A stretch of 7,506 bases of DNA from NCBI GenBank assembly GCA_937897265.1, contig CALCPT010000303.1, forward strand, positions 1-7,506, in the 5' to 3' direction. Below are positions 1-6,082 of the stretch, piece by piece. Source of the DNA: an uncultured Alcaligenaceae bacterium. Its GTDB lineage: Bacteria > Pseudomonadota > Gammaproteobacteria > Burkholderiales > Burkholderiaceae_B. The position numbers and the translations under genes are program-made. Under the pieces are notes generated by a model. That model was given only the letters and a program-made list of their open reading frames with translations. It was not told where the DNA came from and did not search any database. The number at the start of each line of letters is the position of its first letter. Within the stretch, counting starts at the first letter, position 1.

Positions 1-305
1 TCTGTGCACCGTTGTCATTTACATTAGTGTCGTTGTATTTGGTGGGTTCGGGCGCACCCATTGCGGGCGCGAGTCTGTTTGCCTGGGGCGCGATTGAATT
101 ATTTATCGTCGATAAAACGCTGCGGCCTCGCTTGGTAGGCGGCCCAGTCAAGCTGCCGTTCTTGCCAACGTTTTTTGGTTTAGTCGGGGGTGTAAAAACA
201 ATGGGAATCGTCGGGCTGTTTATCGGCCCTGTGTTGATGGCCTTAATGGTGGCGCTCTGGCGCGAGTGGGTGCTTGACGTCAAGGATGCGCAATCTGAGC
301 GCTGA
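1..305 (+). CDS. AI-2E (PerM) family membrane transporter, C-terminal part
   Basis: This is the 3' end of a gene that starts before the window; the frame is open from base 3 and gives 100 residues before TGA at 303-305. The fragment has a hydrophobic segment around GAPIAGASLFAWGAIEL, then the polar stretch VDKTLRPRLVGG, then PFLPTFFGLVGGVKTMGIVG and the hydrophobic end LFIGPVLMALMVALW. The order D-x-x-[LR]-RP-x-x-[VG]-G, then LP-x-x-x-x-FG-x-x-GG, then G-x-x-G-x-x-x-GP is the hallmark C-terminal region of the AI-2E/PerM family (PF01594). Members are polytopic inner-membrane proteins; some export autoinducer-2 or act as ion/proton antiporters, but most have no assigned substrate, so none is given here. 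A TTG at 12 is not a start, because the homology continues across it. Its last 63 bases overlap the converging response-regulator gene. Confidence 0.88.
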   Translation, partial: CAPLSFTLVSLYLVGSGAPIAGASLFAWGAIELFIVDKTLRPRLVGGPVKLPFLPTFFGLVGGVKTMGIVGLFIGPVLMALMVALWREWVLDVKDAQSER

Positions 306-917
306 AATATCAATATCGCTTGTTAAGGCAATCAACTCTGCGGCCGATTCGACTTGCATTTTTGATAACACCCTAGAGCGATGTAATTTAATGGTTGCAG
401 GGGCCGAACCATCGCTCGCGGCGATTTGTTTGTTGGTTTTGCCTTCGATGATCGCCTCGAACACTTCACACTCGCGCGGTGTGAGCGTGGCATAGAGCTT
501 CTCGACGGCAAGCGTTCTGACCAACACCTCATGCGTGACGCGGTCTTTCTCGAGCGCCTGCTCAACAGCCACTAATAGCGCTTGCATTGAAAAAGGTTTT
601 AACAAAAAATCGCTGGCACCCTGTTTCATGGCTTGCACGATTTGCGCGGGTAGACTTTCTCCGCTGATAAAAATGATGGGTGTTGTCCACCCGTGACTTG
701 CTAATTCAGCCTGTAAGTCAACGCCGCTTTGGCCCGGCATACGCATGTCGAGCAGCACGACCGCGGGTGAGACGGGTGTGGCGTTTTGTAAGAACTCTGC
801 AGCACTTGCGTAGGGGGTGACTGAAAAGCCTTGGCGCTCTAGCGTACTAGCTAACGCACTTCTGATTGAGGCGTCATCGTCGACGAGGTAAATGTGGCCA
901 GCTGATAGCACCTGCAT
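243..917 (-). CDS. FixJ/NarL-type response regulator with LuxR HTH
   Basis: A 224-residue two-component response regulator: a receiver domain takes phosphate from a sensor kinase and controls a DNA-binding output domain. The receiver (about 7-120) has the acidic cluster D13-D14-D15, the phospho-acceptor D57 in LLDMRMPGQSG, S85 in the switch position (FISGES) and K107 in LLKPF, so all key residues are present. The output domain (about 143-198) is a LuxR-type helix-turn-helix with LTPRECEVFEAI, NKQIA and the recognition region ATIKLHRSRVLSKM. The recognition turn reads SDGSAPATIK where LGISEKTVK is usual. About 26 residues follow the HTH, and the last 20 of these are encoded in the overlap with the AI-2E gene. 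ATG at 917 has AAGGTG 10 nt upstream. The gene lies 70 bp after phoD on the same strand. No histidine kinase is visible, so its signal and targets are unknown. Confidence 0.92.
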   Translation of the reverse strand: MQVLSAGHIYLVDDDASIRSALASTLERQGFSVTPYASAAEFLQNATPVSPAVVLLDMRMPGQSGVDLQAELASHGWTTPIIFISGESLPAQIVQAMKQGASDFLLKPFSMQALLVAVEQALEKDRVTHEVLVRTLAVEKLYATLTPRECEVFEAIIEGKTNKQIAASDGSAPATIKLHRSRVLSKMQVESAAELIALTSDIDISALRLRILDVKHPLAPERHH

Positions 918-927
918 AATATTGTGA

Positions 928-933
928 CACCTT
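928..933 (-). promoter_or_regulatory. Ribosome binding site of the response regulator
   Basis: On the minus strand this reads AAGGTG, 10 nt before the ATG at 917. It supports that start. The same bases are part of the downstream copy of a short direct repeat (see 929-948). Confidence 0.55.
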
Positions 934-948
934 AAGTTTTACCTTAGG
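929..948. repeat. Short direct repeat before the response regulator
   Basis: ACCTTAAG at 929-936 and ACCTTAGG at 941-948 match at 7 of 8 positions and start 12 bp apart, in the AT-rich leader of the response-regulator gene. Response regulators often bind direct repeats spaced by about one helical turn, so this could be an autoregulatory site, but one copy also contains the ribosome binding site and the similarity may be chance. Confidence 0.3.
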
Positions 949-952
949 TTAC

Positions 953-988
953 AAAAAACTGGGCACTAATGGAATGCGCTAATTAGCC
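953..988 (-). terminator. Weak terminator-like hairpin after phoD
   Basis: Read on the minus strand, the end of the phoD stop codon runs into GGCTAAT (988-982). An 11-base loop follows, then ATTAGTGCC (970-962), CAG and six T residues (958-953). The arms form seven pairs with a two-base bulge. The stem is short and AT-rich, so termination would be partial at best; it could lower expression of the response regulator relative to phoD. Confidence 0.3.
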
Positions 989-2553
989 TATGCAGAATTG
1001 ACCGCAGCGCGCCCCGCCTCAACGGCAAACTTGGCTAAGACAAATGCGCCAGACTTGGGATCGCGCGCATCGTGCACGGCAGTGAGCGTGGTGGTGAGTT
1101 GCGTGGGGCTTAACTCAACCACGCCATAACCGCGCGACGCGGCATTCGCAAAGATAAAGTGAGGATTGAGCTCGAGTTGTTGCGCAATTTGAGCAGAGGT
1201 GGTGTTGGATAACGAGGTAATACTTGTGCCACAAAACTCAACACCAATCGCTTCGCAGTCTGGATTGTCATAGTCAGATAACACATGCCCCACCCAGTTC
1301 TCGTGAATGTCGCCACCTAACACAACTGGGTTACTCAGGCGGGTCTGAAGCATTGAGTCAGTCAGGCGCCGACGTGCAGCGGGGTAGCCATCCCAGCCAT
1401 CATTTCTGAGCAGCTGCGCACCGGTGGTGCTGAAGTTGCGCCGTCCGAACAAGGTCTGCTGGCCGATGAGGTTCCAGCGACTGCGGGCCGAGGCAAACTG
1501 CTGGCCAAGCCAACGCTCTTGAGCGTTGCCAAGCAAGGTGCGTTGAGGCTGGTTCAAGATGTCGCACTTGCTTGGGTCGATACGCCCCGAACCAGCGCGA
1601 TTGTTGGGCGTGCATGCTTGCAGATCGCGGTGTTGCCGATCATCAAGTGTGTAAATTGTGGCTAAACGCCCGTACGACACGCTGCCAAATACTTTCGCTT
1701 CATCCCCTTGCCCGTCAAGCAACTTTGCAAAACTTGCGCGCGTGACAGGCATGTTTTCATAAAACGCTTGGTAGGCGGCACGTCGACGCGCCATAAAATT
1801 CTCGACCGGAGTGCCGGATAGGCCCTCGTGCGTGCCTGCATAATCGTTTTGAACTTCGTGATCGTCCCAGGTGACTAGCCAAGGGTATGCGGCGTGAATC
1901 GCTTGTAGGTCTGGATCAGATTTGTGTAATGCATAACGACTGCGGTAGCCCTCTAAAGTCGTAATCCAACCACCCGTGGTTGGCCGTACCTCGACTGGGC
2001 GTGAGGCAGGATACTCGTAAACGTAATCGCCTAAAAACAAGACGAAGTCTAGATTTTCGGCAAGCATATGCCGGTACGCGCTGTAATAGCCATTGCCCCA
2101 CTGCTGACACGAGGCGTAGGCTAGGCGTAAACGCTTCACGTCAGCGTCTGGTGCTGGAAAGGTACGTGTGCGGCCGGTTGTGCTGGTCGCAGCGCCTGCG
2201 ATGAAACGATAGAAGTAGGCGCGCCCGGGCTCAAGCCCTGCAACCTCTGCGTGTACCGAATGCCCGAGTGCTGCAGTGGCTTGAACGACGCCTGTTGCTG
2301 CAATGCGACTGAACTGCTCGTCGTAAGCAAGCTGCCAGGTGACGGTCACGGGTTTGGTTGTGAGCCCGGCAGCTTCTAGCGCGGGGGCGTCCAAACGCGT
2401 CCAAAGCACTAACGAGTTGCTAGTGGGCGAGCCACTAGCGATGCCTAAACTAAAAGGGTCTACCGACCAGGCTTGTTTCGCAATCCCAACGCTGGGCAAC
2501 CCTATAAGGGCGGCCGAAGCACCCGCAAACTTAAGAAGGTCTCGACGCTGCAT
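988..2553 (-). CDS. phoD: PhoD-type alkaline phosphatase, Tat-exported
   Basis: A 521-residue secreted phosphodiesterase/alkaline phosphatase of the PhoD family, which releases phosphate from organic esters outside the cytoplasm and in characterised members uses Fe3+ and Ca2+. The N-terminus MQRRDLLKFAGASAALIGL is a twin-arginine signal followed by a hydrophobic core. Next comes an Fn3-like N-terminal domain (about 30-135, with SGSPTSNSLVLWTR). The metallophosphatase domain has YASCQQW (C149), FLGDYVYEY (D176, Y179), WDDHEVQND (D230, D231, H232, N236), LDDRQHR and GGDIHENW (D415, H417), so the expected metal-site motifs are all present. A longer frame with a TTG start at 2589 would add 12 residues before the Tat motif. 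The ATG at 2553 is preferred because TAAGGT lies 8 nt upstream and the Arg-Arg pair then falls at positions 3-4. It follows the DUF4337 gene by 51 bp. No convincing Pho box was seen. Confidence 0.95.
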   Translation of the reverse strand: MQRRDLLKFAGASAALIGLPSVGIAKQAWSVDPFSLGIASGSPTSNSLVLWTRLDAPALEAAGLTTKPVTVTWQLAYDEQFSRIAATGVVQATAALGHSVHAEVAGLEPGRAYFYRFIAGAATSTTGRTRTFPAPDADVKRLRLAYASCQQWGNGYYSAYRHMLAENLDFVLFLGDYVYEYPASRPVEVRPTTGGWITTLEGYRSRYALHKSDPDLQAIHAAYPWLVTWDDHEVQNDYAGTHEGLSGTPVENFMARRRAAYQAFYENMPVTRASFAKLLDGQGDEAKVFGSVSYGRLATIYTLDDRQHRDLQACTPNNRAGSGRIDPSKCDILNQPQRTLLGNAQERWLGQQFASARSRWNLIGQQTLFGRRNFSTTGAQLLRNDGWDGYPAARRRLTDSMLQTRLSNPVVLGGDIHENWVGHVLSDYDNPDCEAIGVEFCGTSITSLSNTTSAQIAQQLELNPHFIFANAASRGYGVVELSPTQLTTTLTAVHDARDPKSGAFVLAKFAVEAGRAAVNSA

Positions 2554-2561
2554 GGCTTGTG

Positions 2562-2567
2562 ACCTTA
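2562..2567 (-). promoter_or_regulatory. Ribosome binding site deciding the phoD start
   Basis: On the minus strand this reads TAAGGT, 8 nt before the ATG at 2553. The upstream TTG at 2589 has no comparable site, so the shorter protein is chosen. Confidence 0.6.
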
Positions 2568-2604
2568 AAAAGCGTGGCGTGTTGGGCAAGCGGTAGTGGG
2601 TGTG

Positions 2605-3147
2605 TCAAAACAGAGCTGTCGCTCCAAACATTGCAAAAATTCCAAAACCCACGGCCACAATCCCCAAGCCACCCGCCAGCCAAGCCAGCATCATGACGTT
2701 TGTAATGATCGAAGACGAGGCCAACACAATGGCGACTTGCAACATGCCAGAGGAAATCTCGAGGTTGTGATATTTGTGGTTGGCAAGTTCGCCTAGCGCT
2801 TGTGCCTTTTTTGCGCGCTCGGCAAGCTCTTTACGACCTTCGCCCGTTTCTGGCTCAGTGTCGTAACGTTTTGCGGTATCAGCCCATTTCTTTATCTGCG
2901 CGACAGTTTTTGGATCGTCGGCGTGCGGGCTGATTTGTGCAGCTTGCAAAGCCACGTCAGTGGTTGTTTTGCGAATCGACTTTGCTTGAAAAAACGCCCA
3001 CAGGTTAGAGGCTTCAACTTGTTTGGTAATCACCTCGGTTTGATACGCTTTACTTAGGGTTTCGCTGATCGCTAAAAAAAGTGCCAGCACTGCAATCACG
3101 AGTGCAACATTTTTGTTTGAGGGGTCAACGTGTCCGTGTCCTGACAT
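2605..3147 (-). CDS. DUF4337 family membrane protein
   Basis: A 180-residue protein that matches the DUF4337 pattern (PF14235): a short polar, His-containing start (MSGHGHVD), one hydrophobic helix at about 14-31, a long charged middle part, and two hydrophobic helices near the C-terminus at about 134-154 and 156-178. The family signature SNLWAFFQAKSIRKTTTDVA is at 47-66. The middle part (about 55-128) is rich in Lys, Glu and Ala and probably helical or coiled-coil. It is expected in the inner membrane. No function is established for the family and I do not assign one. ATG at 3147 has a strong AAGGAG 8 nt upstream. It begins 12 bp after the UPF0114 gene, whose stop codon overlaps that ribosome binding site, so the two are almost certainly cotranscribed and probably translationally coupled. 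Confidence 0.9.
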   Translation of the reverse strand: MSGHGHVDPSNKNVALVIAVLALFLAISETLSKAYQTEVITKQVEASNLWAFFQAKSIRKTTTDVALQAAQISPHADDPKTVAQIKKWADTAKRYDTEPETGEGRKELAERAKKAQALGELANHKYHNLEISSGMLQVAIVLASSSIITNVMMLAWLAGGLGIVAVGFGIFAMFGATALF

Positions 3148-3155
3148 GGCGGGGG

Positions 3156-3161
3156 CTCCTT
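3156..3161 (-). promoter_or_regulatory. Strong ribosome binding site overlapping a stop codon
   Basis: The minus strand reads TAAGGAG at 3162-3156: the TAA stop of the UPF0114 gene shares its last two bases with the AAGGAG site of the DUF4337 gene, 8 nt before its ATG. Ribosomes ending the first gene would be positioned on the start signal of the second. Confidence 0.8.
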
Positions 3162-3696
3162 AGTGGTGTTGGGGTTGGTGAGCTTGGCTCAAAAGCTTTT
3201 CGGTATACGCGATTGCGATGGCAGATAAGACAAAGGCAAGATGAATCAGCGTTTGCCACATGAGAGTTGGTTCTGCAATGCTGGGCGCATTGATAAAGGT
3301 CTTGAGCAAGTGAATCGACGAGATCCCGATAATTGCGGTTGCAAGCTTGACCTTCAAGACCCCGGCATTCACGTGCGACAGCCATTCAGGCTGATCGGGG
3401 TGGTCTTCAAGCCCCATGCGAGACACGAAGGTTTCCCAGCCTCCAACGATGACCATGACGAGTAGGTTTGAAATCATGACGACGTCAATCAAACCCAGCA
3501 CAATTAGCATGAGCTCGGTTTCGGTGATTGCCTTGTCAACGCCCATCATGGCAATCAGGTGGATCAGCTCTTTCCAGAACTGCCAAACGTAAACGCCTTG
3601 CGCCACGATCAGCCCGATATAGAGCGGTGCTTGAAGCCACCTGCTCATGAAGATCCAGCGCGGTAGCGCTTTTAAAGTTGACTTGTTTGAGTTCAT
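3160..3696 (-). CDS. UPF0114 (YqhA-like) membrane protein
   Basis: A 178-residue integral membrane protein of the UPF0114 family, related to E. coli YqhA (about 164 aa), of unknown function. Hydrophobic helices lie at about 22-44, 62-84, 115-135 and 146-164. Recognisable segments are [18 protein letters not shown] at the start, [20 protein letters not shown] in the middle, and [10 protein letters not shown] followed by [15 protein letters not shown] near the end. The C-terminus is polar and His-rich (QAHQPQHH). The frame is open back to a TTG at 3726, but ATG at 3696 gives the N-terminal length usual in the family, so it is chosen. Neither has a clear Shine-Dalgarno sequence. The start codon sits at the edge of a 16-bp tandem repeat that fills the gap to the lldD-like gene. 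It is tightly paired with the DUF4337 gene downstream. Confidence 0.9.
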   Translation of the reverse strand: MNSNKSTLKALPRWIFMSRWLQAPLYIGLIVAQGVYVWQFWKELIHLIAMMGVDKAITETELMLIVLGLIDVVMISNLLVMVIVGGWETFVSRMGLEDHPDQPEWLSHVNAGVLKVKLATAIIGISSIHLLKTFINAPSIAEPTLMWQTLIHLAFVLSAIAIAYTEKLLSQAHQPQHH

Positions 3697-3775
3697 GATG
3701 AGTGTTTCAAGTGTTGAGCGGTTCAAGCTTCGATTGGTTCAAGCTTTGAGTATTTTAAGTTTTTAGTGTTTCAAA
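3690..3775. repeat. Degenerate 16-bp tandem repeat in the lldD-UPF0114 gap
   Basis: On the plus strand, TTCAAG or a one-base variant recurs exactly every 16 bp: 3706, 3722, 3738, 3754 (TTTAAG) and 3770 (TTCAAA). The approximate unit is TTCAAGCTTTGAGTGT. Units 2 and 3 share an 11-bp identity, GGTTCAAGCTT (3720-3730 and 3736-3746). AGTGTTTCAA occurs at 3701-3710 and 3765-3774. A partial unit (TGAGTGT) ends at 3705 next to the ATG of the UPF0114 gene. The array fills almost exactly the space between the two genes. It could be a regulator-binding array or a remnant of local duplication; no known element is recognised. Confidence 0.75.
3752..3757 (-). promoter_or_regulatory. Possible -10 element for the UPF0114 operon
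   Basis: The minus strand reads TAAAAT inside the repeat array, about 55 bp before the ATG at 3696. The best partner -35 is TTAATT at a 16-bp spacing, a poor match. It is a weak candidate for an internal promoter serving the genes after lldD. Confidence 0.25.
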
Positions 3776-4930
3776 TTAAGTAGGATAGGTGCCGGGTAGC
3801 AAAATACTTTTATCGACCGTTTCAATGTCAGTTCGCCCACAAAAGGCCATCGTCAGATCAAGCTCTTTGTGCAAGATTTCTAGTACCTTCTTAACGCCCG
3901 ATTCGCCCATGGCACCTAAGCCATACAAAAAGGCGCGACCAATATAACAACCTTGCGCGCCAAGCGCACGCGCTTTTAAGATGTCTTGACCGCTGCGCAC
4001 CCCACCATCCATGTGGATTTCGATTTGTTTGCCAACGGCTTCTACGATGGCTGGCAAAGATTCGATACTTGAGGCGGCGCCATCAAGCTGACGGCCACCA
4101 TGATTGCTGACGATCAGGGCATCGGCACCACTATTCAGCGCCATGCGGGCATCTTCGACGTCTTGGATGCCTTTCAAGATCAGTTTTCCACCCCAAAGTT
4201 TTTTGATCCAAGCTACGTCGTCCCAGTTCAGGCGCGGGTCAAATTGCGAGGCAGTCCATTCGCTGAGCTTGCTCATGTCGCTCACACCCTGCACATGCCC
4301 CACGATATTGCCAAATTGTCGGTTTTTGGTACCCAGCATCCCCATCGCCCATCGGGGCTTGGTCGCGATATCAATCATATTGGCCAAGGTCATCTTGGGT
4401 GGCGCACTTAAGCCGTTTTTTAGATCTTTGTGGCGCTGCCCTAAGATTTGCAAATCAAGCGTTAGCACCAGCGCCGAGCAGTTGGCGCGCTTTGCGCGTT
4501 CGATCAGGCGCTCGATGAAGCCGCGGTCTTTCATCACATACAGTTGAAACCAAAAGGGATGATGATTTGTGCCCTCGGCCACAGCTTCAATCGAGCAGAT
4601 GCTCATGGTCGATAGGGTGAAGGGGATACCAAACTCTTTTGCCACTTTGGCCGCAAGAATTTCGCCGTCGGCGTGTTGCATGCCGGTCAAGCCGGTTGGT
4701 GCGATTGCCAAGGGCATGGCCACTTTTTGCCCGATCATTTTGCTGACGGTCGAGCGGTTTTCCATGTTGATCAAAATGCGTTGACGCAATTTGATTTTTT
4801 GAAAATCGCTTTCGTTGGCACGGTAGGTGCTTTCTGTCCATGAGCCCGAGTCAGCGTAGTCGTAAAACATACGCGGTACGCGCTTTTTTGCCAAAACGCG
4901 CAAGTCTTCGATGTTGGTGATCACACTCAT
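3776..4930 (-). CDS. lldD: LldD-like FMN-dependent alpha-hydroxyacid dehydrogenase
   Basis: A 384-residue flavoenzyme of the FMN-dependent alpha-hydroxyacid dehydrogenase/oxidase family, which oxidises 2-hydroxyacids such as L-lactate to 2-oxoacids; LldD-type members are membrane-associated and pass electrons to quinone. Visible motifs are the N-terminal substrate/FMN region FYDYADSGSW (Y23), APTGLTGMQHADGE (77-90), WFQLYV (Y131), K253 in LILKGI, the catalytic-base motif SNHGGRQLDGA (H277, R280), the FMN phosphate-binding region DGGVRSGQDILKA, and GRAFLYGLGAMGE. Length is normal. The loop after strand 4 reads LDLQILGQRHKDLKNG, unlike the VDxPxxGxRxRD of textbook lactate enzymes, so the substrate could be another 2-hydroxyacid. 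The long 170-235 segment fits the membrane-binding loop of the LldD/mandelate dehydrogenase group. ATG at 4930 has GGAG 9 nt upstream, and a good promoter lies further up. Confidence 0.92.
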   Translation of the reverse strand: MSVITNIEDLRVLAKKRVPRMFYDYADSGSWTESTYRANESDFQKIKLRQRILINMENRSTVSKMIGQKVAMPLAIAPTGLTGMQHADGEILAAKVAKEFGIPFTLSTMSICSIEAVAEGTNHHPFWFQLYVMKDRGFIERLIERAKRANCSALVLTLDLQILGQRHKDLKNGLSAPPKMTLANMIDIATKPRWAMGMLGTKNRQFGNIVGHVQGVSDMSKLSEWTASQFDPRLNWDDVAWIKKLWGGKLILKGIQDVEDARMALNSGADALIVSNHGGRQLDGAASSIESLPAIVEAVGKQIEIHMDGGVRSGQDILKARALGAQGCYIGRAFLYGLGAMGESGVKKVLEILHKELDLTMAFCGRTDIETVDKSILLPGTYPT

Positions 4931-5044
4931 GGGGTCGGTCTCCGCAGGCTGTTGGCAATCGCTAAATTCGTTGGCTAGTGTAACGGCTCAGCGTGCTCTT
5001 TGCAGGTCTTTACGCCTTAAATTACACACAGTGCTGGCATGGCT

Positions 5045-5073
5045 GTTATATCGACATTCTGGTCGGGTAACAA
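5045..5073 (-). promoter_or_regulatory. Sigma70-type promoter before the lldD-like gene
   Basis: On the minus strand TTGTTA (5073-5068) and TATAAC (5050-5045) are separated by exactly 17 bp, close to the TTGACA/TATAAT consensus. Transcription would start near 5038, giving a leader of about 108 nt before the ATG at 4930. It lies in the 153-bp gap after the VUT transporter gene and is the best promoter match I noticed in the window. Confidence 0.6.
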
Positions 5074-5083
5074 GCCACCACGA

Positions 5084-5818
5084 TCAAGACACCTTTACCT
5101 TAAAAGGGCTGAAGTCAGTCTCTCGGTCGTAATAATCTTCGTTTTCTTTGCGCTTTAAAAACGCCAGCAGTCGATAGGTCAGAGGGGTGGCCAGGACTTC
5201 CCAGCTGGTTTTGAGTATGTATTGTGAAATGGCGACAGCAATGAGTTGCTCGGTCGGCCAAATGCCATAAAAGGCGATCAAAAAGAATAATGACGAATCG
5301 ACCAACTCACCCAACGCGGTCGAGCCGATCAAGCGTGCCCACAGATGTCTGCCCTGACACCAAATTTTCATCTTGGCCAAGACAAAAGCGTTGGTCAGGC
5401 TGCCGCAAAAAAAAGCGACAATCGACCCCAGCACGACCCGCCAAGTATTACCAAATACTGCCTCAAGGCCTTCTTGCATGTGGGCATGATGCGGACCGGG
5501 CGCGACTGGCAAACTTATCACGATCAGCGATATCACTGCCGCAAACACCAGGGCCGCAAAACCGCACCAAACGGCGCGCCGGTCGTGCGCGTAGCCATAG
5601 ACCTCAGTCAAAATATCGCCAAATAAATAAGACAACGGAAAAAACAGCACACCCGCACCAAAGAGCACGGTGCCCAAGACTGGCACGTCGACTTGCGCGA
5701 CCTTGCCGGTACCGATCAGGTTCGAACACAGTAAGACCGTCACAGACGCCACGACGATCAAATCGTAATAACGGTATGAGCGTTTACCGGCGGCAAGAGG
5801 GGAGGCTGAGTGTTGCAT
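5084..5818 (-). CDS. yhhQ: VUT/YhhQ family queuosine precursor transporter
   Basis: A 244-residue inner-membrane protein of the VUT family (COG1738, formerly DUF165). E. coli YhhQ of this family imports the queuosine precursors preQ0/preQ1, used to modify the wobble base of GUN-anticodon tRNAs. About six hydrophobic segments are visible. Family-typical pieces are SNLIGTGK (32-39), FFPLSYLFGDILTEVYGY (59-76), SLTNAFVLAKMK (140-151), and IGSTALGELVDSSLFFLIAF (164-183). The C-terminus is charged (KRKENEDYYDRETD). The frame stays open upstream to 6109, into the divergent MFS gene, but the extra 97 residues are non-hydrophobic and unlike the family, so the ATG at 5818 is chosen; its Shine-Dalgarno is weak. 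No preQ1 riboswitch was recognised upstream and no queuosine gene is adjacent. The substrate is inferred from the family only. Confidence 0.88.
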   Translation of the reverse strand: MQHSASPLAAGKRSYRYYDLIVVASVTVLLCSNLIGTGKVAQVDVPVLGTVLFGAGVLFFPLSYLFGDILTEVYGYAHDRRAVWCGFAALVFAAVISLIVISLPVAPGPHHAHMQEGLEAVFGNTWRVVLGSIVAFFCGSLTNAFVLAKMKIWCQGRHLWARLIGSTALGELVDSSLFFLIAFYGIWPTEQLIAVAISQYILKTSWEVLATPLTYRLLAFLKRKENEDYYDRETDFSPFKVKVS

Positions 5819-6082
5819 GACAAAGGTCTTTAAAGGTAGGCCAAATGAAACGGGCGCCCAACACGCCAGGTCACTGGATAGACACATTGGCACGCCGCTT
5901 ACGGGCAGTTTACGTTGTCTTACGCGCATTGGCTGCTCAGGTTCTGGCTGGCAACTGAAGCCCAAATACCGACCGTGGTTAGACGCTAGAAAACACTTGC
6001 CGCGTTGGGCAGGGTTTGGCCTGCCGTGGTACGCTGCACTCACGTTTTCAGGCCCTCGCGCGATCTTAAAAAGAGTCTTGCT
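5819..6082. other. Divergent intergenic region, VUT and MFS transporters
   Basis: This 264-bp gap separates two divergently transcribed transporter genes and must hold both promoters. I found no strong -35/-10 pair for either. The best on the minus strand is TTGGGC, 17 bp, TACCTT close to the VUT start, which is weak. There is an 8-bp palindrome GGGCGCCC at 5852-5859 and AAAGGT at 5822-5827 and 5832-5837. I see no gene in it. Confidence 0.5.
6071..6075 (+). promoter_or_regulatory. Ribosome binding site of the MFS transporter
   Basis: AAGAG lies 7 nt before the ATG at 6083. It favours that start over an in-frame upstream ATG at 6005, whose 26 extra residues are not transporter-like. Confidence 0.5.

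Noticed and set aside
2587..2589. TTG as a possible phoD start, 12 codons before the chosen ATG
   Set aside because: It lacks a ribosome binding site and would put 14 residues before the twin arginines; the ATG at 2553 has TAAGGT at 8 nt.
2603..2608. TTGACA (minus strand) before phoD as a -35 box
   Set aside because: It overlaps the DUF4337 stop codon and the bases 17 bp downstream (CCAACA) are not a -10 element.
3724..3726. TTG start for the UPF0114 protein
   Set aside because: It lies within the tandem repeat, has no ribosome binding site, and adds residues not typical of the family.
4978..5027. Inverted repeat GTGTAA (4978-4983) and TTACAC (5022-5027) in the lldD leader
   Set aside because: Only 6 bp matched over a 38-bp spacer, and the match does not extend; expected by chance.
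5017..5040. Seven-codon ATG reading frame (MPALCVI) at the start of the predicted lldD leader
   Set aside because: It would begin almost at the predicted transcription start, with no room for a ribosome binding site, and has no run of regulatory codons.
5852..5859. 8-bp palindrome GGGCGCCC as an operator
   Set aside because: Short, without flanking symmetry, and not placed against a recognised promoter.
5819..5960. preQ1 riboswitch before the queuosine-precursor transporter
   Set aside because: I saw neither the compact hairpin with an A-rich tail of class I nor another recognisable preQ1 aptamer layout on the minus strand.
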